Position numbers and translations under genes: made by a program
Notes under the pieces: model-generated
The model's input: the letters and a program-made list of their open reading frames with translations, nothing else
Told to the model about the DNA's origin: nothing
The model's database searches: none
From: Actinomycetota bacterium
GTDB taxonomy: Bacteria > Actinomycetota > Acidimicrobiia > IMCC26256 > VFJJ01
Length of the DNA stretch: 64,000 nucleotides
Direction: 5' to 3'
NCBI GenBank assembly: GCA_009886115.1
Contig: VFJJ01000011.1
Coordinates: 91,348 to 155,347, forward strand
Shown here: piece after piece, positions 34,310 to 41,238 of the stretch
How the letters are laid out: the number at the start of each line of letters is the position of its first letter
Numbering within the stretch: the stretch's first letter is position 1

Positions 34310-35611
34310 GTGACCCCCGAAGATTCTGTGACCATCGACGTCGCGGCGCCGGGACGTGATGCACCACTGAGGATCACGGGGTCGGCCAGCGATTTCGGGG
34401 TCATGGGCGCGGTCGCTCGCGGCGGCGGAGCCTACGAGCCGGGGCCCATGACCTTCATGGCCCACACCATCGAGCCCGGTTGGCAGTGCCTCGACATCGG
34501 AGCCAACATCGGGATCCTCGCGTCGGCGATGGCTCAGGCCTGCATGCCCGGCAAGACGGTGGCATTCGAGCCGGCCAAGTCGGCCTACAGCTATCTCTGC
34601 GCCAACCTCGAAGCCAACGCCGCAGCGAACGCCACCGCACTGCGCATCGGCATCTACTCCGATTCCGGATCGATGGATCTGAGCCATGCGCAAGGCCATC
34701 CCGGGGGCGCTCACCTGTCAGCCGAGGGACGTGTGGCCGACGACAACCTGGAACAGGTGCCCGTCGTCGCGCTCGACACATGGATCGAGGAGAACGGATT
34801 CGGCCCGGTCAACTTCGTGAAGATCGATGTCGAAGGTTCGGAAATGCACGTCCTCGACGGTGGTCGGGCCACATTCGCCACGCGTCCCGTATTGCTCATC
34901 GAGTGCAATCCCCTCGCGCTGAAGCGCTTCCACGGGGCGTCGGCCGTCGACCTCTATTCGCGCTTGCAGGTGATCTACGGTGAGGTTGGACACCTCGCTG
35001 GTGACGGGCTCCCGGTCAAGATCTCGTCCCCGGCGGAGTTGGTCGACCTGCTCGAACGCCAGGGAATCCTCGATCTCGTGGCCGGGGTCGAGCTGCACGA
35101 CCGGCGCACCATCAAGACCCGCATCATGTCGCCCGTCGTGCGGCTGGCCAGCTATCTGGCTCATCGCCCGGCGGCCGTGAAGGTGTCGCGTCGCTTCGGC
35201 GTGACCAGGTTTCCCAGGTCCCGCTTCGTTCTCGAACCTCGGTACGCCATCACCTTCTCGGTGAATCGCCTCGTCGTGTCGGTCTCGTCGTTGGTGACCG
35301 TTCCGGTCACGATCACCAACACCAGCACGGGCTGGTACTCGAGCTCCTTCCCCAACCACCCGGTATGTGTCTCGTACCACTGGGCGCGAGATGGCGAGGT
35401 GATCGAGCTCGACGGGATCCGAACGTTCCTTCCCGAGCCGCTCGGCCCGGGCCAGACGGTGGAGCTTCCGCTCACCGTCGCCGTCCCGGACGGCGCGGGG
35501 GAGTACGAGTTGCAGGTGGCCCTGGTGCAGGAGTCGTTCGCCTGGTTCGACCAGATCGACGACCGCCTGGCCTTCTGCCTTCCCTGTCAGGTTCGATCGC
35601 CGGCGTCCTAG
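34310..35611 (+). CDS. FkbM-family methyltransferase with beta-sandwich tail
   Basis: The 433-residue protein has an FkbM SAM-dependent methyltransferase domain at residues 40-220: CLDIGANIGILA binds SAM, VAFEPAKSAYSYLCANLEAN is the second strand, VPVVALDTWIEENGF follows, and NFVKIDVEGSEMHVLDGG is the family hallmark. FkbM enzymes usually O-methylate sugars or polyketides. Residues 310-430 form a separate domain (VTVPVTITNTSTGWYSSS, VSYHWARDGEVIELDGIRT, LPLTVAVPDGAGEYELQVAL), like the beta-sandwich tails of some polysaccharide-modifying and export proteins that bind glycan. GTG 34310 has GGAGG six bases before it. A TAGGAT -10-like element lies at 34259-34264. Confidence 0.88.
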   Translation: MTPEDSVTIDVAAPGRDAPLRITGSASDFGVMGAVARGGGAYEPGPMTFMAHTIEPGWQCLDIGANIGILASAMAQACMPGKTVAFEPAKSAYSYLCANLEANAAANATALRIGIYSDSGSMDLSHAQGHPGGAHLSAEGRVADDNLEQVPVVALDTWIEENGFGPVNFVKIDVEGSEMHVLDGGRATFATRPVLLIECNPLALKRFHGASAVDLYSRLQVIYGEVGHLAGDGLPVKISSPAELVDLLERQGILDLVAGVELHDRRTIKTRIMSPVVRLASYLAHRPAAVKVSRRFGVTRFPRSRFVLEPRYAITFSVNRLVVSVSSLVTVPVTITNTSTGWYSSSFPNHPVCVSYHWARDGEVIELDGIRTFLPEPLGPGQTVELPLTVAVPDGAGEYELQVALVQESFAWFDQIDDRLAFCLPCQVRSPAS

Positions 35612-35850
35612 CCGCTCCGAGCGTCGTCTCCTTGTCCCGGGACCGCTACCCTGAGCCCGTCACGCATGCATCGGCGGTTCAGCCGTGATCGATGCTGACG
35701 GACCAGAGCGGGAGCGGCGAGCTCCTCGGTGGCGGCCGATGTCTTCTGGACGCCACTCACCTTGCGCACGAACTGGCGAGCCGCCGCTTCGATCTCGTCG
35801 GCGGTCACCGGCGGTTCGAGACCTCGTAGCGTCGTGATGTTTCTGCACAT
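35608..35850 (-). CDS. DUF2277 family small protein
   Basis: The first 40 residues, MCRNITTLRGLEPPVTADE then IEAAARQFVRKVSGVQKTSA, match the start of DUF2277 (MCRNI..L..FEPPAT..E...AA.QYVRKVSG..KPS..N), a small conserved protein of unknown function. The remainder is more Arg-rich than the family, which usually continues with a helix ending RLLD, so the C-terminus may be diverged or frameshifted. It is convergent with the FkbM gene. The bases CTAG at 35608-35611 give the TAG stop on each strand. Confidence 0.72.
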   Translation of the reverse strand: MCRNITTLRGLEPPVTADEIEAAARQFVRKVSGVQKTSAATEELAAPALVRQHRSRLNRRCMRDGLRVAVPGQGDDARSG

Positions 35851-35935
35851 CCTCGAAGCCTTGCACGGTCGGAGTGCGCGCCCCGTGCCATCGGCATCGT
35901 GCAGCGCCGCCACAGTGCCCGTCGCCCCAACCGCG

Positions 35936-35977
35936 TGTGTCCGGTTCGCGATTCCGCGGAATCACGAACCGGACACA
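35936..35977. repeat. 21-bp near-perfect palindrome without loop
   Basis: TGTGTCCGGTTCGCGATTCC and the next G (35936-35956) are followed at once by their inverse complement (35957-35977), with one mismatched pair. It sits 86 bases upstream of the DUF2277 start, between that gene and the convergent end of the membrane-protein gene at 36030. It may serve as a terminator for the gene at 36030 or as a protein-binding site. Confidence 0.8.
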
Positions 35978-36029
35978 TAGAGGGACGGCAGTCGCCGTGA
36001 CCGCGCCCGGCCGTCCTGGGAGCGTGAGG

Positions 36030-37184
36030 TCAGGGAGTCAGCGGCTGGACGGTCACGGTGATGGTGGCCGATGAGCCCAGCGCCAGCCCGGAGGCGTCGA
36101 TGGCCTCGATCCGGTAGGTGTAGGTCTGACCGGCCTCGACATGGATGTCGACCCAGGAGGTGATCGAGGGGCCGCCCCAGATGGTCATCGACTCGGCGCC
36201 ACCGGGCCCCGTCTTGTGCAGGCGATGCTGGGCCGTGGCCGGGTTGCCCAATGGGCTCCAATAGCAGTTCATGGAGATCCACCCGTCGTTGCGCTTGCAC
36301 ACGAGCGACATGCTCTCGGCCGAGCCCGCCGGCGGCGGGGCCGGTGACGTGGTGGGAGTCGTCCAGGGCGCGGCAGTGGTCGAGGTCACGCCGGCGGGCG
36401 GAGCCGTCGTGGCGGTGGTGGCAGGTCCGGTCTCGGGCGTCGGAGTCGATGTCGATGTCGACTCGCTGGGCCCGGTGCCCGGGAATCCCGCTGGAGGCGA
36501 CCCCGCAGGAGCGGGTCCCGTCGTCGGCGGCTGCGGCGGCGCGGCCGTCGTGCCGGCGGCCGCGGCGGTCGTGGCCGGCGTGGTGGTGGCCGCGGTGGCC
36601 GTCGTCGCCGTCGTCGCCGTCACCACGACGGGTGCGGGTGCGCTCTCGACCTCGTCGAGTTCTTTGCCGTTTCCGGGGGTGCCCGGGGCCGTGCCGTCGT
36701 CGCCCGCTCCCGGGTCGTCGAGCTCGAAGGGTGCGATGCCATCGAAGGTCTCGGCGAACTGGTGCTGGAGCGGGTCGGGGAGCACGCCAGCTGAGCCGGC
36801 TCCACCCGATGCCGCGGCTGCGGCGCCGATCCCGAACGTGAGCTTGCCGACAACCGACAACCCGGCGATGAAATGCTTGACCACCATGATCTTTCTCCTC
36901 CACTTCGGAAGTCCGGCCACCTGCGGCGCAGGCCCGTCGACGTTGCTTGCTGCGGTCGCCCGCAGGTCGCCCTTTTCGGTGGAGACACCATGGAGGAAGA
37001 TGCTCGACAGCGCCGAGGACGGTTGGGGAACCGGCCCGGCGCCGAGCAGCCGCACGTCGGCGATGAACGCCGAAAGCATCGGGTGTTCGACACCCGAGCG
37101 GCCGGCGATGATCGCCTCGATGCTGCGTTCGTCGAGCGTCGCAGTCCGTGGCATCTCGTCACCGTCATCGTGGAAGCGGGTCAT
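36030..37184 (-). CDS. Sigma-factor-linked membrane protein with Thr-rich stalk
   Basis: The 384-residue protein begins with a cytosolic part of about 95 residues (TLDERSIEAIIAGRSGVEHPMLSAFIADVRLL), which resembles the start of actinobacterial anti-sigma-type proteins. A weak membrane segment follows around residues 103-128 (IAGLSVVGKLTFGIGAAAAA). Residues 160-290 are an extreme Thr/Ala/Pro stalk. The end is a fibronectin-III/Ig-like domain (SMSLVCKRNDGWISMNCYWSP to YTYRIEAIDASG). Its ATG overlaps the sigma gene stop as ATGA. The role is inferred from layout: a membrane controller of the sigma factor or its surface-exposed product. No zinc anti-sigma motif is seen. Confidence 0.75.
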   Translation of the reverse strand: MTRFHDDGDEMPRTATLDERSIEAIIAGRSGVEHPMLSAFIADVRLLGAGPVPQPSSALSSIFLHGVSTEKGDLRATAASNVDGPAPQVAGLPKWRRKIMVVKHFIAGLSVVGKLTFGIGAAAAASGGAGSAGVLPDPLQHQFAETFDGIAPFELDDPGAGDDGTAPGTPGNGKELDEVESAPAPVVVTATTATTATAATTTPATTAAAAGTTAAPPQPPTTGPAPAGSPPAGFPGTGPSESTSTSTPTPETGPATTATTAPPAGVTSTTAAPWTTPTTSPAPPPAGSAESMSLVCKRNDGWISMNCYWSPLGNPATAQHRLHKTGPGGAESMTIWGGPSITSWVDIHVEAGQTYTYRIEAIDASGLALGSSATITVTVQPLTP

Positions 37185-37783
37185 CGGGGTACGGCCTCCT
37201 CCGCGTTGGCCGAAAGCTTTCGGCGGAGTTGCTCGAAGGCGCGCCGTTGGAGCGCTTTGACCGCTCCCGGGCTCTTGCCGACCACATCGGCCACCTGTTC
37301 GACCGTCAGGTCGCCTACGATCCGCAGCAAGACCACGTCGCGCTGATCTGGCATGAGACTGTCGCAGAGCGCCCGGACGTGCTCGCGGCTCAGTTGCTCG
37401 AGGGCCCCGTCGGACGCGTCGCCGGGGGCGGCGAGACCGACGGTGTCACCCATGTCGTCGACGGGCTGATGTTGTACGAAGCCGTTGCGGCGTATGGTCT
37501 TCCGGCGCTCGTCCTGCAGCCGGTTGTGGGCGATCACGAAGACGAACGATCGGAACTGCGCACCGTCGCCGGCGAAACGGCCGATCGACTTCACGAGCGC
37601 GAGGAACACCTCGCTGGTGAGGTCGTCGGGCTCACGAGCGCCCTGGCCCCGGAAGTAGCCGGCGACGGCGGGCGCGAGCGCGTGGTACAGCGTCTCCCAC
37701 GCTGCGCCCATCCCCGAGCGCGCGTCGGCGAGGGTCGACGCGAACGCCTCCGGCGACAGGCCGTGGTGGGGCCGAGCACTCAC
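37181..37783 (-). CDS. ECF-type RNA polymerase sigma factor
   Basis: The protein is about 200 residues with regions 2 and 4 only: AAWETLYHALAPAVAGYFRG, REPDDLTSEVFLALVKSI and FRSFVFVIAHNRLQDERRK (region 2), then LMPDQRDVVLLRIVGDLTVEQVADVVGKSPGAVKALQRRA (region 4; HTH). I start at GTG 37783, which follows GGTGG; the frame is open to 37873 at an ATG, but that extension is Arg-rich and unlike sigma. The gene is coupled to the membrane protein downstream. This is the second sigma/membrane pair in the window, of a different subfamily from 27362. Confidence 0.87.
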   Translation of the reverse strand: MSARPHHGLSPEAFASTLADARSGMGAAWETLYHALAPAVAGYFRGQGAREPDDLTSEVFLALVKSIGRFAGDGAQFRSFVFVIAHNRLQDERRKTIRRNGFVQHQPVDDMGDTVGLAAPGDASDGALEQLSREHVRALCDSLMPDQRDVVLLRIVGDLTVEQVADVVGKSPGAVKALQRRAFEQLRRKLSANAEEAVPR

Positions 37784-37928
37784 CGTCCACCGATCGGCAC
37801 ATCGCGCCGCCCGCTGGAGTGCTCGTCGGGGGAGCACCTCGGAGAAGACCGGGTTCTCAGCCCGAGAGCTCACAAGTGCTCGACCGAGGGGCGCGGCTCC
37901 GGGCCGGGCCGGGCATCCTCGCCGGGGG

Positions 37929-38642
37929 TCAGTGGTTGGGGTTCTGACCCTTCATGAGCTGGCGGTCCTGGCGGGCCAGGTGCAGGATCTGCGTGCCTTC
38001 GACCTGCTCCACATAGCGGACGAAGCGGTACTTGTCCTCGAAGCCGTCGGTCTGGCGGGGGGCCACTCGGGCGTGACCGGGCAGGGTGCGCACGTTCACG
38101 AAGCTGCAGACGTTGCGGGTGAACGCCAGCTCCATCTCGGCGTCGAGCTCATCGAACGTCGTGACGTTCGCCGTGTGCGGAACGCCCGCGGCGGCGGCCA
38201 TTGCGGCCAGGTCGGTGCTCGACGCCGTGGCGCTGAGGCGACGGCCGCCCGGTCCCCAACCGATCGACTCGTAGCAGCCGTTGTCGACGACGAACACGAC
38301 GAGGTTGGCCGGGCAGTGCTGACCGAGGGCCACGAGCTGGCCCAGCTCCATGAGGACCGAGCCGTCGCCGTCGAGGCACATGACCTTGCGGTGAGGCAGT
38401 GCCAGGGCCAGCCCCACCGCGAGGCCGATCACGTCGCCCATCTGGCCCAGATGGGCGCTGCGCGGGTGCTCGCCCGTGTGATGGGCCCACTCGAACGAGA
38501 CGGCCCCGATGTAGGTGGCCATCACTAACGCGTCCTCGGGCAGGCGAGCGGCGAGGCGTCCCAGCCAGTCGTAGCGGTCGAGACCATCGGTGAGCTCGCT
38601 GGGAGGCGTGGTGGCGTTCCTGTCGTTGGCGCGATCGTTCAT
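37929..38642 (-). CDS. TPP-dependent 2-oxoacid decarboxylase, beta subunit
   Basis: The 237-residue protein is the TPP-binding C-domain of a split decarboxylase of the sulfopyruvate (ComE) or phosphonopyruvate type. It has SAHLGQMGDVIGLAVGLALA, the cofactor motif VMCLDGDGSVLMELGQLVAL and VFVVDNGCYESIGW, so metal and diphosphate ligands are in place. Its ATG is one base past the stop of the alpha subunit, so the two form one enzyme. The natural substrate could be sulfopyruvate, phosphonopyruvate or another 2-oxoacid; no PEP mutase or sulfolactate enzyme is nearby to decide. Confidence 0.88.
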   Translation of the reverse strand: MNDRANDRNATTPPSELTDGLDRYDWLGRLAARLPEDALVMATYIGAVSFEWAHHTGEHPRSAHLGQMGDVIGLAVGLALALPHRKVMCLDGDGSVLMELGQLVALGQHCPANLVVFVVDNGCYESIGWGPGGRRLSATASSTDLAAMAAAAGVPHTANVTTFDELDAEMELAFTRNVCSFVNVRTLPGHARVAPRQTDGFEDKYRFVRYVEQVEGTQILHLARQDRQLMKGQNPNH

Positions 38643-38643
38643 G

Positions 38644-39150
38644 TCAGTCGTTCCAGACGCAGTCGCCGGAGATGAGGATGGCAGCCGGATGGAGCTGGGC
38701 CTCGGAGATCCGCTGGGCCCGCTTGATGCTGCGCCGCAACAGCGCCGGGTCCCGGACGATCAGGTACGGGACGCGAAGCGCATCGAGGAGGGGCTCGACG
38801 ACGATGCCGTGGGGGATGCCCCAGTGCTCGGTCTCGCCCACGTCGCCCCGGTACGAGAGCATCAGCACGACAGGGACGCCCGTCCCCAGGGAGATGCGGG
38901 CGATGTACTCCGACGCCACCCGCAACCCCGAGTTCTCCATGATCAGGGCCGGTTTCTTGCCGCCCAGCCAGGCACCGGCGCAGATGGAGAATCCGACGCC
39001 CTCGTTGCACACCGGGGCGTACTGGATCTCGGGATCGGCTTCCACGAGCTCGTGCAGGTTTCGTTGCCAGCCGTCGGGCAGGCCGGAGACGAAGTCGATC
39101 CCGGCCTCCTTCAACCCGGCCAGCGCTTCGCCAGCGGCGTGCTCGAGCAC
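38644..39150 (-). CDS. TPP-dependent 2-oxoacid decarboxylase, alpha subunit
   Basis: This is the 168-residue PYR-domain partner (ComD-like). It has GIDFVSGLPDGWQRNLHEL, the cofactor-activating Glu in YAPVCNEGVGFSICAGAWLGG, ALIMENSGLRVASEYIARI and MLSYRGDVGETEHWGI. Its length equals known sulfopyruvate decarboxylase alpha chains. The start is GTG 39150 with GAGGAGG upstream; the frame further out overlaps the divergent ferritin-like gene. The product aldehyde (sulfo- or phosphonoacetaldehyde) could be reduced by the alcohol dehydrogenase encoded nearby at 40023, but that link is inference. Confidence 0.88.
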   Translation of the reverse strand: MLEHAAGEALAGLKEAGIDFVSGLPDGWQRNLHELVEADPEIQYAPVCNEGVGFSICAGAWLGGKKPALIMENSGLRVASEYIARISLGTGVPVVLMLSYRGDVGETEHWGIPHGIVVEPLLDALRVPYLIVRDPALLRRSIKRAQRISEAQLHPAAILISGDCVWND

Positions 39151-39271
39151 GTGTCGCCTCCTCGTTCGGATCGAGCGGAACTCTACGCGCGGTGCTGGTG
39201 GTCGGTCCCGAACGTTGGCAGACTGGCTGCCTCGGTCCGCGAAACAATGGCAGCGGATCCACGGAGGACCC

Positions 39272-39952
39272 ATGGCCCAGTCGCCCACCGACTTCTACGA
39301 CTCGATCATCGGGCTCATCGAGTCGCGACGAGACACCGCGGAGGCCGACGTCCAGAGCTTCTTCAATCGCCCCATGAGCGAGCAGGAACTTGTGGAGTGG
39401 TTGTCGTTCCAGGCCTACTACGAGTTACGGGCCGCCCAGTTCATCGGCCGCTGGCTGGCCGACACGCCCGAGCGCGACGCGCTCGTGCTCCTGGCCCAGC
39501 AGGTCGAGGACGAAGCAATGCACTACGAGTACTGCATGCGGGCGCTCGACAAGCGGGGTGTGACCTCACTCGATCGCTGGAAGCCCGAGCCGGAGTGGGA
39601 GGAGTGGATCGACGGCTGGTACCCGTCGGGCATCGACACTCTGGAACGGGTCGCGGCCCACAATGTCACCGGTGAGGTGGGCGCGTGCCAAGCGTTCTAC
39701 GACATCAAGCCGCGGATCCCCGACGACGTCGTCAAGACCCTGGAACGGATCATCCCCGACGAGTTGTTCCACATGAAGCTCGGTCGCCAGATCCTCGAGA
39801 AGTATGCAGTCACCGACGATCAGCAGGAGCGGGTACGTCTCCGTGTCGTGCGTACCTTCGAGCTCGAAGAGGCGGGACGGGTCGCCTTCAACCGCCGCAT
39901 GGCTCGCCTGGGCCTGGCCGATATCGGTGATCCCACCCCACCCGTCATCTGA
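39272..39952 (+). CDS. Ferritin-like diiron/four-helix protein
   Basis: A 226-residue helical protein. Helices carry AYYELRAAQFIGRWLADTPE, LAQQVEDEAMHYEYCMRAL (ExxxxxH pattern), AAHNVTGEVGACQAFYDI and RIIPDELFHMKLGRQIL (ExxxH). Paired Glu and His in four helices are what a ferritin-like diiron site needs, so an oxygenase or metal-handling role is likely. GGAGG five bases before ATG 39272 sets the start. It is divergent from the decarboxylase genes and 70 bases before the alcohol dehydrogenase on the same strand, perhaps in one transcript. Confidence 0.8.
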   Translation: MAQSPTDFYDSIIGLIESRRDTAEADVQSFFNRPMSEQELVEWLSFQAYYELRAAQFIGRWLADTPERDALVLLAQQVEDEAMHYEYCMRALDKRGVTSLDRWKPEPEWEEWIDGWYPSGIDTLERVAAHNVTGEVGACQAFYDIKPRIPDDVVKTLERIIPDELFHMKLGRQILEKYAVTDDQQERVRLRVVRTFELEEAGRVAFNRRMARLGLADIGDPTPPVI

Positions 39953-40022
39953 GCCAGCGAGCGATATCACCGCGAGGTCGGTTTCCACGCCGGCCCGAAA
40001 AGGCACGAGACCCGGAGACAGC

Positions 40023-41174
40023 GTGTTCGATCCGTTCCAGTACTTCTCGCCCATCGAGTTCGCGTTCGGTGCCGGCCGGCGCAGTGAGATCCCGGGGCGG
40101 CTCGCTGCCCGAGGCGTCGAGCGCGTCCTGGTGGTCACCGACGCGGGGATCGTCAACGCGGGCATTGCCGAGCAGGTCGAGCGGCTCCTCATCGAGGCGG
40201 GGATCGGCGTCGAGCGCTTCACCGACGTGAAGTCGAACCCCACGGTGGAAAACGTCGACGCCGGCGCGGCGATGCTCACGGCCACTCGGGCCCAGGCCTT
40301 GGTCGCCATCGGCGGGGGCAGCCCGATCGACGCGGCGAAGATCATCGGAGCGGCCGCCGCCAATGGTTGCTCGTCGCACGCGTTCATGACCGGCGAGCGA
40401 AAGATCGAGATCGCCGGGGTGCCCCTGGTGGCCGTGCCCACCACGGCTGGCTCGGGCGCCGAATCGGCCAAGGTGTCGGTGCTCGTCGACCACGCGACCG
40501 GCGAGAAGAAGGGCGTGTTCGGTCCGGGCACCGCGCCCTGGCTCACGGTCCTCGACCCTGAGCTGATGGTCGGGTTGCCGCCCTGGCTCACCGCAGCCAC
40601 CGGGATCGACGCGCTCTCGCACGCGCTGGAGGCGTATCTGGGTCGCGCGGCGAGCCCCATCTCCGATGCCCTGGCCGAGCAGTCGATGCGACTCGTCGCC
40701 GGGTATGTCGAGCGGGCCGTCGAGAATGGCCGCGATCTGGAGGCCCGTTCGGCCATGACGATCGCATCGGCGTTGGGCGGCCTAGCGAAGGAGCAGTCGG
40801 GGCTGGGGATCCTCCACGCCGTGGCCATGCCGGTCGGGTACCTGTACGACCTGCACCACGGGTACCTGTGCGCCGCGCTCATGCCAGCCACGCTCGACTG
40901 CAACCGTTCGGCGGCGCTGGCCAAGACGGCGTGGATCGGACGGGCCTTCGGTGTCTCCGACGGCGACGACGAGACGGCCGCAGCCCAGGCGGGCTCGACG
41001 ATCAGGGCACTCAACGAGCGCATCGGTCTGGGCGCCGGGCTCCGGGAGTCGGGAGTACGCGACGAAGACCACGACCGCATCGTCGCCGACGCCATGACGA
41101 GCTACCTCCTCAAGAACAACCCCATCACGGGCACTCCCGAGCTCTGTCGTGAGGTGCTCGTCGCCTCACTCTGA
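40023..41174 (+). CDS. Iron-containing alcohol dehydrogenase
   Basis: This 383-residue NAD(P)-dependent dehydrogenase belongs to the iron group III family. It starts VFDPFQYFSPIEFAFGAGRRSEI, binds NAD through ALVAIGGGSPIDAAKII, and holds iron with Asp and His residues in TGIDALSHALEAYL and GILHAVAMPVGYLYDLHHGYLCA. GTG 40023 has GGAG six bases upstream. A phosphonoacetaldehyde or sulfoacetaldehyde reductase is possible given the split decarboxylase next door; simple aliphatic substrates are equally possible. A strong hairpin follows its stop. Confidence 0.9.
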   Translation: MFDPFQYFSPIEFAFGAGRRSEIPGRLAARGVERVLVVTDAGIVNAGIAEQVERLLIEAGIGVERFTDVKSNPTVENVDAGAAMLTATRAQALVAIGGGSPIDAAKIIGAAAANGCSSHAFMTGERKIEIAGVPLVAVPTTAGSGAESAKVSVLVDHATGEKKGVFGPGTAPWLTVLDPELMVGLPPWLTAATGIDALSHALEAYLGRAASPISDALAEQSMRLVAGYVERAVENGRDLEARSAMTIASALGGLAKEQSGLGILHAVAMPVGYLYDLHHGYLCAALMPATLDCNRSAALAKTAWIGRAFGVSDGDDETAAAQAGSTIRALNERIGLGAGLRESGVRDEDHDRIVADAMTSYLLKNNPITGTPELCREVLVASL

Positions 41175-41177
41175 CGC

Positions 41178-41224
41178 TTCTTTGTGGCTGAGGCCACGCC
41201 GGGAGCAACCTCAGACACAAAGAA
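41178..41224. terminator. 16-bp hairpin between convergent genes
   Basis: TTCTTTGTGGCTGAGG (41178-41193) pairs with 41209-41224 at 15 of 16 positions around a 15-base loop. It begins three bases after the alcohol dehydrogenase stop and ends 15 bases before the convergent oxidoreductase stop. A bidirectional terminator is the likely role. Confidence 0.6.
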
Positions 41225-41238
41225 CCAGGGTGGGGGGA

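Noticed and set aside
36271-37260. A 329-codon plus-strand ORF of Val/Ala/Gly-rich composition
   Set aside because: It is the mirror of the Thr-rich stalk of the minus-strand membrane protein.
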